The notes: a model not told the origin generated them from the letters alone. A stretch of DNA of 64,000 nt from Brachypterus glaber (GCA_958510825.1 OY294044.1:75686895-75750894); one strand, 5' to 3'; positions 34,340-47,159 are shown, counted from the first letter of the stretch. Made by a program: numbers and translations.

Positions 34340-35935
34340 GCATGTACATTTTATACGGAATTAGAATAGCCACTTTTCTACCTTGATACGTAAATTAATA
34401 TAAAAAGACTGCAGTCTTCTTGCACCTAACTTATACGATTTTTTAGCAATAAGGTATTAAAGGTGCACAATTTTCTACATTTTAATATTTAATAACTTTT
34501 TAAAAGAATTATTATTTTCTACGACTGCTTTAGAATGTAAGCAAATACACACACTTTTCAAACACAGAATGAACTCATTCTAGCTCTAGATACGGTATGA
34601 ATATTCCGTATCAAGTGTTAGAATGAGCACATGTAGTGCCATCTCTTGTTTATACAAGTAAAGAAAACTGTAGCAAAATTATCAAAAATATATATTTTTT
34701 ACCATGAAATATTGAATAATTTAATGCAATTTAAAGTTTTGAATTTAAATTACATATAGTTTATTAGCTTTTCTTAATATTTGACCAGTTTTTTATCAAT
34801 TTAGTTAAAAAAATTAAAACTGCTCCATCTATTGTTAAATATTTAAACCTGATAAATGTCACAACAATCTGACATAACCTTCAATTTTTGCATTATAATT
34901 TGTAAATATGTGCTAAAATTCAATAAAAACCTTTTTTAAGTACTGATTTGATAAAATTATTAAATAACATTAATTGGTTTATTTAAAAATATGTGTTTTG
35001 TTGCATTTACAATGTCGAGTCACAAAAAACATCGTTTTTAACCTTGTCCGCAGTTTAAAGCCATACAGTGTTTCATATTTGCAGTCGAAGAAAAAGTATA
35101 GTCTACAACACATATGGAATAGTCATTCCATACTAGTTATAGAATTTACTATTCTAAATCAGCTTAACTAAATACATCACTACAAAAGTTCAAAATAAAT
35201 ATAATAAATAATAACATTTAAATCTATTATTTTGATACTGTTTCATAATTTTTTGAATGCCCATCGACGAAAATATAACGACTGCGAGCAATTTATGTTA
35301 TCAAAATATTTTATATTTTAATAATCCTTTTAAAAAGTGCAACTGAAGAGTCTCTTTAAAAAGTGACAAAAATACTCACTCGTTAAATTTATCACCATTT
35401 GAACAAACTCTCCTCAGTTTCAATACTTAATGCAGAAATACAAGCATCTTTAATTACACAAAAGTACTTTTATCAATTTAAGTATTTATTGTTAATAGTT
35501 TCATACATTGTTGAAATATTTCCGTACATTGTTAAAATGTATTCACAAAGTCCTGTAAAGTTCGTTTTTTATATTTTCTATGAAAAAATTACGCATTTAA
35601 TTAGGACTAAAAAACCGACAGCAGTATTTTTTCGACTATCCCTGAAGAAAAAATTGTTTTCAAAATGTCGAAAAAATTAAATACACATTGAAGGACCCTG
35701 CATTCATTAGCTGAATGCCGTGTCCTTAGAAAGTGTGTATTTCAGTATTTTATATTTAAAATATAAAAGTAAAAGGTGCCATTTAAAAAATATGTTACGT
35801 TCGTTACAGCTAAACTAGCTGACACGTGACAAAATCATAACTGGCCCTTTTAAAATAAACATTTTTTCATCACCTGGATTTTTCTTTAGGAAAACGGTAA
35901 ATCCATTATTTTAATTAAATTTGGATCCCTTTTTG
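34340..35935. other. AT-rich spacer, nothing recognised
   Basis: Short ORFs (34974-35171, 35399-35680) are AT-rich with Phe, Tyr and Lys runs and no domain. No long inverted repeat was found. Confidence 0.5.
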
Positions 35936-35940
35936 CAATA

Positions 35941-37902
35941 AGGAACTAACCAAAATAGAGCAGTTCACGGTACTCTTGAATGATCAATAGGTTGAACTAA
36001 CGTGGCAAAAAAATCTGACCATGGAACATGGTAGTAGAAGGTTCACTTGTTATAGAATCACCGACAGCCAAATCCCAAAAACTTGTTTTTGGAAAATAAT
36101 GTTAAATAACCATCTGCAGAGTTCATGGTCAATACAAACTTAAAGTGTACATTATGTTGCATGATTTTGGTAGTAATTCTCGTGCTGATTCCGAATATGT
36201 TTTAAGTTACTCTCTATCTTTTTCCCTTTTTGAGAGAAAAGCGTATAAAAATCACAAAAATTATTTTTTCGCATGTTTTAATGTAGCCTAGACATTTTGC
36301 TATAAGACAATAAAATAACTTTCTTAGCCTAAATTATTGTCCTATTCTCGTTCTGTATTATTATAAAGGAACATCTCGTCTAACATTTTTGTGAAAATTT
36401 TTAAAATTTAATTATTTTGTTACATAGTGTTCATAATATATCTTTCACTTTGAAAAGTAATTGTCAGATGTGTACATAGACGTTCCTAAAGTTATTTTCT
36501 ATATTTTGCCCAGACAAAAACATTTACAGTGTGAAGTATTGAACGATGGTTTTTAAATTAAATTAAAAACTCATCAACAATTTACCTCAGATCAAAAGTT
36601 TTTTACAATATACACGTTTTTTTATCAAATTCTGAACTACCTTCTTTCATTTTCTGTATAAAAAATAAGTAAAAATTAAAGGAATTAGATTTATATGCTT
36701 ATGAATTTAAAAACGGCTGCTTGTTTTTTTTCTAATACATGATAATTAAAGCTTAAGCATATAGCATATTATGTCTAAACAAAATAAAATAAAAACGTCC
36801 TTATGTAAAACAAAAGTTTATTCATCTAAATAAAACAAAATAATAAGATGACGACAAGAAACACAAATTGATACTGGGAACCTCCAATTGTTAACATCAT
36901 AGTGTTCATTAATATGTATTTTCATAAGGTCTTCCAATTTTTTAGTTATCCTAAAATTGACATCTTTACATTTTTTAAATAAAATTTTCACGCCGCAGGC
37001 AGCACAAACTTTTTTTCTATTATTTTCGTGGTCGCTCATTATCTAAGATAAATTTAAAAGTTATCAGTATAGAAGCAATTATTTATTTTATATAACCGTA
37101 ATATAAATTCTTTTTGGCAAAATATTACTCTTAAATCAAATATATAATTATTAAGTTCAAAATACTTACATATATGTAAATAATACTGAAGGTAAAAAAT
37201 AAAAGCCTTCATCAAAATTCAACATTTATTGTTATAACATTATTTCTGACAAATAAGTCAATTTATATCAAGTTAGTAATAGGTAGGTTAATAGTATTAT
37301 TAACATTCTCAAGTATTCGGTAAAAATTATTACCGCGCCTCTGTGTTGGACAAATCCATCAAATCTGAAACATCTGTAATGACACTGATTAACAAAAAAA
37401 AAGTATTTTAATAAAAACGCGATTTCAAGGGTGTTTAAATATGTATTTAGATTTACCAAAAAAAAAAAATCCAAGATATTCCTTGGGAACTATACAGAAC
37501 GAGAATCGGACTACAATTTAAGCCAAGAAAGTTATTTTATCGTCTTATAACAAAATGTCTAGGCTACATTAAAACATGCGAAAAAATATTTTTTGTGATT
37601 TTTATAAGCTTTTTTCTCAAAAATGGAAAAAGATAGAGAGTAACTTAAAACATATTCGGAATCAGCACAAGAAATACTACCAAAATCAAGCAACATAATG
37701 TACACTTTAAGTTTGTATTGACCATGAACTCTGCAGACGGTTATTTAACATTATTTTCCAAAAACAAGTTTTTGGGATTTGGCTGTCGATGGTTCTATAA
37801 CAAGTGAACTTTCTACTACCATGTTCCATGGTCAGATTTTTTTGCCACGTTAGTTCAACCCATTGATCATTCAAGAGTACCGTGAGTTGCTGCTTAGTTC
37901 CT
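35941..37902. mobile_element. 2-kb inverted-repeat element carrying a Cys-rich ORF
   Basis: The arms, about 410 bp each (35941-36357 and 37492-37902), are near-identical inverted copies: ends AGGAACTAA and TTAGTTCC, with GAACTAACGTGGCAAAAAAA, CCATGGAACATGGTAGTAGA and TGTAGCCTAGACATTTTG among the shared blocks. The roughly 1.1-kb core holds the minus-strand ORF 36818-37039 and no transposase. Confidence 0.75.
36818..37039 (-). CDS. small Cys-rich protein inside an inverted-repeat element
   Basis: 73 residues from ATG 37039 (context CTTAGATAATGAGCGACC). Two CxxC pairs bracket the protein: KVCAACG at 11-17 and ICVSCRHL near 58-65, about 43 residues apart. Between them lies FRITKKLEDLMKIHINEHYD, helical in character, followed by WRFPVSIC. 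The two CxxC knuckles suggest a single zinc-binding module. The TAA stop lies within AATAAA (36822-36817 on this strand), so polyadenylation would follow at once. I do not recognise a named family. Position inside transposon-like arms suggests an element-encoded accessory protein or an exon of a larger element gene. Confidence 0.5.
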   Translation of the reverse strand: MSDHENNRKKVCAACGVKILFKKCKDVNFRITKKLEDLMKIHINEHYDVNNWRFPVSICVSCRHLIILFYLDE

Positions 37903-37909
37903 TTTTAAC

Positions 37910-38860
37910 CATCCACTTAATTACTTTAGTAGTCTAAACTAAACTATAACTAGAATTTAAATTAATCTAAAAAGTATACAGTATATCTCATTTAAATTGT
38001 AAATACCACTTAAAAGCAAGATTAGATTTTTTATAACATGTATAACCAATAAGCTTATAGGATACAATTTCATTTTTCCTAGCAAAAGTGTTTTGGTTTT
38101 TTCAAAGGTTCCGATTTGGCTTAAATTGGGCACAAAGTATTAAAATAGGTGGTTTATTTGAAAAACTTATTTTTAGAAGCATCAGGGTGTGGTACATTTT
38201 GTGACTTTTTTAACGTTGTAAAAATTTAAATAAATTAGCTTTAGGTATATTAAGAAAAATTCAGTTGAAGCGAATGTTTCTAAAAATAATTATAAGAATT
38301 CTTTGAAAACAAAAGTACTTAAAAAATTGCAACAGGGTGGGATGTGTTACCACTTAAGTAATAATAGTTATTTACCATACAAGTGAGAAAAGATTACCGC
38401 ACGCTTGTGAATCACATAGGTGCGGTAATAATGTTATCTCACGTCAATCGTACAAAACTTTATCTACAATCATTATAAATTAACAAAATCCAGCATATTT
38501 TATCAGAAAATGAAATGAATGAATAAATGGTTTTCTGGACTATATTGTTTCACCAGTGCGGTGACACTCATTAACGCACTAGAGCGGTAATATCGCGATA
38601 ATGTCGATTTCGACAATACCCAACTAAAATAGGAGGTGATAAGATTACACTGCTATACAAAAAAAAACATTGGCCGGGGATATTTTAGTTACGTCTATAT
38701 TTGGTGCGCTAATTTTTCCGTTTTTCTCGCTCAGCTCGTTTTTTTTTTGAGATATAGCGCACATTGTTTTTTATTACTTATTATTCTACAACTATAAATA
38801 GTGTAGTAAAAAAAGGTTAAATTATTTTTTTTTGCCGTGTATTAATTCTCTATTAATTGG
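37910..38860. other. intergenic, nothing recognised
   Basis: AT-rich. It contains only a weak inverted pair around GTGCGGTAATA (near 38420) and GAGCGGTAATATC (38584) and no gene-like ORF. Confidence 0.45.
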
Positions 38861-38869
38861 ACCCTAAGC

Positions 38870-39440
38870 AAAAAAAGCGGATTTGTTTTTATAGGCTTTT
38901 AAATTCGAAATATTAGATTTTTTCACATTTTTACGATATATTCTGATAAAATTTTGATATAAATACTAAATAACGACTCTAATTTTTATATGCAATACTA
39001 ACATATATGTGCGGTTTATAAAAATAAAAAAAGTTTTAGATTTAATCCAGTGACGGAGATTTTACCGGGGGTTATCGAAAAAAAAAAAAGTATTTTATTT
39101 ATTAAATAAATTAAATTTATCATGAAAAAAACAAGAAAAATTAACTTTTTTCCTTCGTTTAAAACATAAAAATGACATTAACTAATTTAAAATATTGTTG
39201 TTCTGCTTTCAATAACTCCCCGTAAAATCTCCGTTACTGGATTCAATCTAAAACTTTTTTTATTTTTACAAACCTCACATGTGTGTTAGTGTTTCTTATA
39301 AAAATCAGAGCTATATCTTAAGTATTTATATAAAATGTTCAAGAAAATATAGCCAACAAATGCGAAAAAATCTCAATTTTGAATTTAGAAAACGAATGAA
39401 GATATTTAAAATCCGCTTTTTTTGGTTTTTGCCAAAAAAA
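38870..39440. mobile_element. foldback MITE
   Basis: The arms include AAAGTTTTAGATTTAATCCA, GTGACGGAGATTTTACCGGG and GCAAAAAAAGCGGATTT on the left, and their complements on the right (CCCCGTAAAATCTCCGTTAC, TGGATTCAATCTAAAAC, AAATCCGCTTTTTTTGG). The ORF at 39279-39542 and its antisense partner fall in the right arm. Confidence 0.6.
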
Positions 39441-39559
39441 ATTATAGGCAAAAAAAACTGTGTGCTATACCTCAAAAAAAAAACGAGCTCATCGAGAAAA
39501 ACGAAGGTTCGCATCGCATCAAATAGGTTTAGAATCAACTAAAATGGTGTCGGCAAATT

Positions 39560-41040
39560 TTTGAGTGTGGAGCTGTGTTATCGGTCTTATCTAATGATTG
39601 CAGATAAAAAGTACTTCAAAAATAAATGGTTTGGTACACCGTCCGGTTAGTTACAAAGTTGTATGTGCAATCCAATGGTTAAATGGTAACACAACTTTTA
39701 ACGTAAATCAATCTGGCTTGAAGTAGAATACCATAAAAGAATGTTTGCAATTCGAATGAGACACTGTATATTGCAATAATCTTTATTTTAATTTTTATTC
39801 CTTTATTTTTTTATACAAATTATATTAATTTAAATAACTTCAAATGAAGGTTGTAAACATACTGATTTTCTGTCTGAAAGGATGATATATCAATATAACA
39901 GTGCTGTACAACAAAGATTTTGTCCTGAAATATTTAAAAGTTAAATAAATTTAACCTAAAACTAATTATTTTATGTCGATTACGCAGGCCAACAAAAAAG
40001 ACCCAGCTATTTTTTTTATTGCCATGTAGATTAATACTTAAATAATTATTTTTATGAACTTTTAAATTTTTTGGTGTAAAACGTTTTTGTATAGCATATC
40101 CATTGGTCGTTTAATTTCTATTTTTTGAATTTAGGGACCAATCTCACATGTAATTATGCTTTTTTTCGTTTATATATTTTTTAATTGTCCCTTTATTTTT
40201 TATGTTTCATACGATTGTGATAAAAAAACTATATTTTTATGGGCTGTTACAAAAATGGTTTTGTGAATTTTTCGAGGAATTTTTAAAGAAAATGCGTTGA
40301 TAAAAAATGACAAAAAAAAATAAAAATATTAAAAGTCAACGATTAAACTGCCAAAAATTAACTCCTTAAATGTTTTAAAAAATCGTTTTATATTTATTTT
40401 AAGTGTCAAAAATATAAATATTTGGACTGTAAGTTTTGGAAGACAAATAAATTTGGGGGCAACGGATTTGGTTCCAGATTCTAAAAGATATTTGAAATCA
40501 CTCGGATATATTAGACTAGAGCAAAAACTTAAATTTGCAGGCTGTGTTTTTTGGTTCTGGGGGAGGGGATGTCTTAGTTGGTTTAAGCATAATTTTTTCT
40601 ACTTTTTTTGTCATTTTTTGTGCATTCTTCTTTAGTATACTATAGGTTAACCACCGTAAAAAAAATTGTTTTCGCATTTACGCAATTTCAATCCAATATA
40701 ATAACGAGAAGCGCACGCTTGCTGTAAAAAATCCAGTTGGTTGATGCAAATACAAGTTTTTTACATTGGTTTATTTATACCACGTTTATTTATTTGTTAA
40801 CTTAAATATCCTAATATATTAAACTTAAATATTTTTTTAAATAATCTAAATTTAGAATATATTTTGGAATTTAAATTTATAAGTCCAAAAAATAAGAACC
40901 TCGTAACAGATCACGAAAATATTATTTAGAATATAGAAATTGTTATTTTAATTAGACAAAAAATGACTGATTATTTCATAAATTGGATCAATCATACAGT
41001 TTAACTGTATCTTTCATGAAAAGAAAAATGGATTCGGCAA
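39560..41040. other. AT-rich spacer, nothing recognised
   Basis: Contains a short ORF at 40453-40635 with no domain; no repeat structure noticed. Confidence 0.45.
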
Positions 41041-41054
41041 GTTAATTATCTCAC

Positions 41055-41932
41055 ATTAGGGTGGACCTTATTTGTTTTATTGTTTTAAAATTCATTCTGG
41101 TGTATCTAGAACATTCTGAAAATATGAGGGTGATCAATTTTGTCTAAGGTTCCCAATTGGACCCCTAAAATCGTGAAATTACACAAAAATCGTTGAAAAT
41201 GGGCTGTACTTTTTCTATATGGAAAATTTTAAAGCCTTGAAATCTTAATTTGTTCCTTTTACATTTACAAAATTATGTGCCAAATTTCAAAATGATTAAA
41301 AGATTCTATCAGGTGCCGAAAATCCGCAAAAGTTGCCCGTAAAACACTAAATTTGACGAATTTCCACCATAAATGTGAGAAACGCTAAAAACTGCATTTA
41401 AAAAATATGTCTATCTGGATTTAACTTAATTTTATTTAATGCACATTAATAATAAATAATAATTTGACGAAAACAAAACGAGCTAAGCTCCAAATAAGAG
41501 GCCTTTTTTGGTGCTCTTTGTTTTTGTTAAATTATTTTATATTATTAATATACATTAAATATTTATAAATAAAATTAAGTTCAGATTGACATAAATGGCT
41601 TTTTAGCTTTTTTCACATTTATGGTGGAAATTTGTCAAATTTAGTGCTTTAGGGGCAACTTTGGTGGATTTTCGGCACCTGCTAGAATCTTTGGGTGCTT
41701 TTGAAATTTGGCACATAATGTTGTACACTCAAAAGGAACCAATTAAGATTTCAAGGCTTTTTAATTATGCACTGATACAAAAAGTACAGCTTATTTTCAA
41801 CAATTTTTCACGATTTTTTGGGTCCAATTGGGACCCTTAGAGAAGTTTGATCTCCCTCATATTTTCAGGATGTTCCAGATACACCACAATAAAACAATGA
41901 AACAATAGAAAAACATAAGTTCCACCCTATCT
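41055..41932. mobile_element. foldback element with about 400-bp arms
   Basis: TAGGGTGGACCTTATTTG ... AGGTGCCGAAAATCCGC ... TTTCCACCATAAATGTGA on the left is mirrored on the right (TCACATTTATGGTGGAAATT ... GGATTTTCGGCACCTG ... AAGTTCCACCCTA), with only a short unpaired centre of about 150 bp. No ORF. Confidence 0.7.
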
Positions 41933-42360
41933 CCCATAGCCTCATTAACCACTTACGTAAGCTTGTTGTTCCAAGGTTAAAATATAGTTCAAAATTATAT
42001 TTTGAGCTACATTTTGAGTTTTTTTTTCTTCACGGTAACTTAGGTTATCAAAATGTTAGGTTGTATGATTAATTAAACTTCTAACTTAACTACTTTGTGT
42101 ATAATATTATTTTTACATTTTTTGTATTCTAGTTAGTATTGTATAAGTCCATGTACAAATTTGTTAGATTTAAGGTAATATTGGTAAAATAAAATATGTG
42201 ATTTTTCATAAAATAACTTTTATTTATATCTTATGATAATTAAAATGCTATCGACATAGGTGCTTAAAACCCCTGCATATTTATACAAAATAGGTATTTT
42301 TTCACATAGCAATGAATTCACAGAGGTTTTTCCTACCACCACAATTATTTTTATCGATTT

Positions 42361-43475
42361 TTTGCAATACGCTTATGAAATACCCTAAAAAGAAGGAAGG
42401 TATGGTTTTATTGATTTAAATCAAAAAATTTTTCACCTACGATTTTTTTTAGAATACGAGGTGATTCAAAAATAGGGTAAAAAATTTTAAGGGGTGATTC
42501 TAGGTCCAAAACTTCTAAAAAAAAAGTCCCGCTTATGAAATACCCTAAAAAGAAGGAAGGTATGGTTTTATTGATTTAAATCAAAAATTTTGTCACCTCC
42601 GATTTTTTTAGAATACGAGGTGATTCAAAAATAGGGTAAAAAATTTTAAGGGGTGATTCTAGGTCCAAAACTTCTAAAAAAAAAGTTCCGCTTATGAAAT
42701 ACCCTAAAAAGAAGGAAGGTATGGTTTTATTGATTTAAATCAAAAATTTTGTCACCTCCGATTTTTTTAGAATACGAGGTGATTCAAAAATAGGGTAAAA
42801 AATTTTAAGGGGTGATTCTAGGTCCAAAACTTCTAAAAAAAAAGTTCCGCCTATGAAATACCCTAAAAAGAAGGAAGGAATGGTTTTATTGATTTAAATC
42901 AAAAATTTTGTCACCTCCGATTTTTTTAGAATACGAGGTGATTCAAAAATAGGGTAAAAAATTTTAAGGGGTGATTCTAGGTCCAAAACTTCTAAAAAAA
43001 AAGTTCCGCTTATGAAATACCCTAAAAAGAAGGAAGGTATGGTTTTATTGATTTAAATCAAAAATTTTGTCACCTCCGATTTTTTTAGAATACGAGGTGA
43101 TTCAAAAATAGGGTAAAAAATTTTAAGGGGTGATTCTAGGTCCAAAACTTCTAAAAAAAAGTTCCGCCTATGAAATACCCTAAAAAGAAGGAAGGTATGG
43201 TTTTATTGATTTAAATCAAAAATTTTGTCACCTCCGGTTTTTTTAGAATACGAGGTGATTCAAAAATAGGGTAAAAAATTTTAAGGGGTGATTCTAGGTC
43301 CAAAACTTCTAAAAAAAAACTTCCGCTTATGAAATACCCTAAAAAGAAGGAAGGTATGGTTTTATTGATTTAAATCAAAAATTTTGTCACCTCCGATTTT
43401 TTTAGAATACGAGGTGATTCAAAAATAGGGTAAAAAAAATTAAGGGGTGATTCTAGGTCCAAAAATTCTAGAAAA
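42361..43475 (+). repeat. tandem array, seven units of about 159 bp
   Basis: Units begin CGCTTATGAAATACCCTAAA at 42370, 42530, 42689, 42848, 43007, 43165 and 43324 (spacings 160, 159, 159, 159, 158, 159). Units are almost identical, differing by single bases and A-run lengths. Each contains GGGGTGATTCTAGGTCC, related to the GGGGTGATTCTAC ends of the foldback family at 33420, so the array probably amplified part of such an element. Confidence 0.85.
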
Positions 43476-43739
43476 AAGTTCCTATAAAGGTTTGTCCGGA
43501 AATGAGCCCTAAGGGAACTACGACCCTCCTAAGGGTACATCTGAAAAGTAGTTTTTATTTAATATCCCTGGAACCCCATGAACTCCAGTAACGATTTTTC
43601 GCGCATGCCTTAACATTGATGAAGGCTATTCTTTTATGTAATTTTTACTTGGTAATTTTAACCAGGGACGTGCAAGATGGGGGGGCGATGTCACTTTTTT
43701 GCCCCAAACTTTTTTATCACTGGATTTTTTAACATTTTC

Positions 43740-44260
43740 TCAATGACATACGATTCTTTAGTTAAAAATACATAAAAAAGGTACTCTACGTAACACTGTA
43801 GGGCTATCTGTTCTTGAGAAAATTTGAGTTATAGAAAAAATTTCACGTTGTGAGCATCCAAAATAGGAACTAAAAAATGCGCCAATTAAATTTTCAATAC
43901 TGCAGGGCGATTCTACATTAGAAACTTTGAAAAAAAGTTTCCGTACACAAATATCCACAAATCGCTTTTAAGGGAGCTACGGTCCCTTAAAAACAGTTAT
44001 TCTTTAAGAGGCTTTAGTGCTCTTAAAACTGATTTTCGAACCTAGATGTATACGAACTTTTTTTCACAGTTTTTAATGTAGAATAACCCTGCAGTATTGA
44101 AATTTTAATTGGTGCATTTTTTAGTTCCCATTTTGGATACGTAAAATTTCATTTTTAATTGCAATTTTCTCGAAAACGGTTGGCCCTAAGGTGTTGAAAC
44201 ATAAAGAGTACCTTTTTTTATGTATTTTTAACCAAATAATCATATTTCATTGAGAAAATG
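43740..44260. mobile_element. foldback element with about 230-bp arms
   Basis: The left arm (CATTTTCTCAATGACATAC, ATACATAAAAAAGGTACTCT, TGCAGGGCGATTCTACATTA) is complementary to the right arm (AATGTAGAATAACCCTGCAG, AGAGTACCTTTTTTTATGTA, CATTGAGAAAATGTC). ORF 43758-43958 lies in the left arm. Confidence 0.65.
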
Positions 44261-44617
44261 TCAAAAAATCTAGGGATGGACAGCATTTTAAAACCAAAAC
44301 AAAAATGATCGTCAGGGTGCTTTTTAAAAAAATCGATTTTTATTTGTTTTTATTTTTTTCCCAGTTTATGTTGATTATACGGATATGGAGAAAGTTTATT
44401 TTTTTAAGAACATTTTCAGAATATATATATATATATTTATTTTTCCTTTGTTTTTAAGATATTTAAAATCAAAGTTGGCAAATCTCAATTGTTAATCAAG
44501 TCTGTCAATGTAACCTGTTGAGGCGTTTCAAAAATTTTAAATAAATTGAAATAAACTCGACTAAGCTACAAATTTTATACTAGAAAATTACCACAAAATG
44601 GCTTAAAGCGCCAGAAC

Positions 44618-44619
<2 letters not shown>

Positions 44620-44680
<61 letters not shown>
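44620..44680. repeat. AT dinucleotide microsatellite
   Basis: About 30 uninterrupted AT units. Similar TA runs occur at 48049-48080 and about 48145-48190; the ORF at 48022-48237 is a translation of these. Confidence 0.9.
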
Positions 44681-44684
<4 letters not shown>

Positions 44685-45086
44685 CACTATCTATTTTGCT
44701 TCATTACATATTGCGGTCAAATTGCGTCCTGCAGAAGGAGCTAGTTTAGACCTTATTGACCTAAAATATATTGTTTAAAAAAGGATTTCGAGTTGATTGG
44801 TATATATTTTATTGGAATTATCTTATTTTTCAAATATACATTTTTTTCATTATTGCCAATATTTTGACTCCGTTTATATTAGCGATCATTATGAATCCAA
44901 CTTGTATATCTGGCTTTCATATTACCGACTATTTTACTTCCATTTCAACATACAACTTTCATAAGCTGCACTATTTTGCTTCCGCAACGTTGCCAAGCTT
45001 AACATACTATTTTATAAGCAGTTCATTTGAAACACTGACATATATTTGAATATTATATTTTAATGGTTTAATTTATGTTTATTTTT

Positions 45087-46215
45087 TACCTGTCGTTTTA
45101 GTTGCTGGATTACTCATTTTATATACTTGTTCACTCGTTAAAAAACAAATAGCGAATAAAAAACAAATATTTTAATAGCATCCATCCCTATCCAAAAAAT
45201 TTAAAGGTACACAACCTGGATTTATACCAGTATAGTCAATTCAAACAATAACTATCTTTTTGGGGATTATTAGCCATTTATACTAGGGTATGGTTTATTT
45301 GGTTTAAGAAAAGTAACAATTTTGTTATTTTTAAATCAATACCCATATGTACCACTGTAAGATTATTTTTGACTAGGCCTAGTCAAAAATAATCTTACAG
45401 TGGCCACCGGGGCACAGTAACCATCTTACAGTAAAAGATAAGTGGAGGAAGCGAAATAAAAGGGACAACTATGAAATAAGAATAAATAAGTAAAAGACTA
45501 AACAAACTATACTAGTTATTAAAGGTATTTATTTATTTACTATTAATTTGTTTTATTTATTTTAAATCATCATTACTGAAGGTATTAATGTGTTTTTCTA
45601 GTGTAATAGAAATGTGAAATTTAACATGGATATGAAGTACTCCATATCCATGAGTTTAATGTTTAATCAATGTAAATTAAACAAATATAACATTTATATA
45701 AAGTTGGCGCTAAAATTATTATCGGATCTCCGTAATATACGGAGTCAAAATATATTATACGGAGTCAAAATATTATATACGGAGTCAAAATAATATATAC
45801 GGAGTCAAAATATAATATACGGAGTCAAAATAGAAATAAAAAATATCTATCGTCGATTCAAAGGCAATTGGAAAATTAATTTTAAACATTAGGTATAAAA
45901 AAACAAGGCATTATTTATATATTTAAAGTATTGTATGTAAAATGAAAAATACTATACTTACCTGTCGTTTTAGATGCTGGATTACTCATTTTATATCAAA
46001 AATAAAGCACTGCACTTGTTCACTCTTTAAAGGCATGCCGAATAAAGAACCACATAACCAAGATTACTAATCCCCACATATTAATCCCCACCCAAAAATT
46101 TAAAGTACACCCCCTGGATTTACACTAGTATAGTCAATTAAAACAATAACGATCTTTTTGGGCATTATTTGTAATTTATACTAGCATATTGTTTATGTGG
46201 TTTAAGAACAGTAAC
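45087..46215. repeat. direct duplication (about 45087-45335 and 45958-46215)
   Basis: Both copies contain CCTGTCGTTTTAG(T/A)TGCTGG, ATTACTCATTTTATAT, CCTGGATTTA, AGTATAGTCAATT and AACAATAAC(T/G)ATCTTTTT. On the minus strand each begins a 28-nt stretch ATG-AGT-AAT-CCA ending ACAG|GTAA, that is MSN(P)A(T/S)KTT followed by a donor-like site (45117-45090, 45989-45962). Confidence 0.55.
45734..45835 (+). repeat. short tandem array of ATACGGAGTCAAAATATT, first
   Basis: Five to six units of ATACGGAGTCAAAATATNAT, about 18-20 bp each, ending in AGAAATAAAAAATATCT. The same array with the same flank recurs at 46936-47065. Confidence 0.8.
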
Positions 46216-46304
46216 AAATACAAAACCTATTCAAAAATAATAGTGGCCACCGGGGCACAGTAACCATATTACAATCTTAAAAAGTATTGCGTTATATTTG
46301 GCAG

Positions 46305-46815
46305 ATAACAAAAACCACAACCAGGGGGACAAATTATATTTGATGGTTTAGTCAGATGCTGGCGGCGGTACGACGTTGAGCCGATGTAGTATTTCGATTA
46401 TCATTAAGCCGACGGCGGACCGACGTTGAGCTGATTTAGTATTTCAATTATCATTTGCCATCATTTTGCCGACCGACGATCAGACGTCATTCCAACGTCA
46501 AAAAGCGATAATCATTTGCCATCACTTTACCGCCCATCGGCCGCCGAATTATTTTTTATTGGGTAGGTTTATTATAATAAAAAAAATCCACCAATGCCCC
46601 CGGGGGCACGCTTAAATTATTCTGACGCTTCCAAATAATAATAAAAACTTAAAACATAACGTGGCCCCGGGCACTTTATTAGTTATTTTACTTCCAAATG
46701 TAAAATGTAGCATAGAATATGAAATCAATTTATGTTCAAGGAAAAATAAAAATTATAACCATCAAATATAATTTGTCTCCAAAGTGCCCCCTGGTTGTGT
46801 GTTCTGTTATCTCGT
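46305..46815. mobile_element. inverted-repeat element with GACGTTGAGC modules
   Basis: The ends CCAGGGGGACAAATTATATT ... and their complement (AATATAATTTGTCTCC ... GCCCCCTGG) delimit about 510 bp. Inside, a roughly 55-bp unit (CGACGTTGAGC ... TAGTATTTC ... ATTATCATT) is repeated twice, followed by GCCGACCGACGATCAGACGT. No ORF. Confidence 0.55.
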
Positions 46816-46935
46816 TTTCTAGTATAATAGAAATGTAAAATTCAACACGAATATGGAGTATTTAATGGTTTACGTAACACATAAGTTTATATAAAGTTGT
46901 GTAAAGTTAGCGCCAATATTATTTTCGGGTCTCCG

Positions 46936-47065
46936 TAATATACGGAGTCAAAATATATTATATGGAGTCAAAATATTATATACGGAGCCAAAATATATTA
47001 TTATACGGAGTCAAAATATTATATACGGAGTCAAAATATATTATACGGAGTCAAAATAGAAATAA
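46936..47065 (+). repeat. short tandem array of ATACGGAGTCAAAATATT, second
   Basis: About six units, preceded by the same leader as the first array (TCTCCGTAATATACGGAGTC; ATATAAAGTTG...GCGC) and followed by the same AGAAATAAAAAATATCT. Confidence 0.8.
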
Positions 47066-47159
47066 AAAATATCTAAGGTTAATATAATAACTTAAAAAGT
47101 ATGGCGTTATATTTTTCGCAATCTATAACACATATATAAAATTTAATTACACTTTTGAT

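Noticed and set aside
42361..43475. CRISPR array
   Set aside because: Units are contiguous 159-bp repeats without unique spacers in a eukaryotic genome.
44771..45049. ORF of 92 codons with Ile/Phe/Tyr richness
   Set aside because: AT-rich chance frame beside an AT microsatellite; partly shared with non-coding repeat sequence near 47700.
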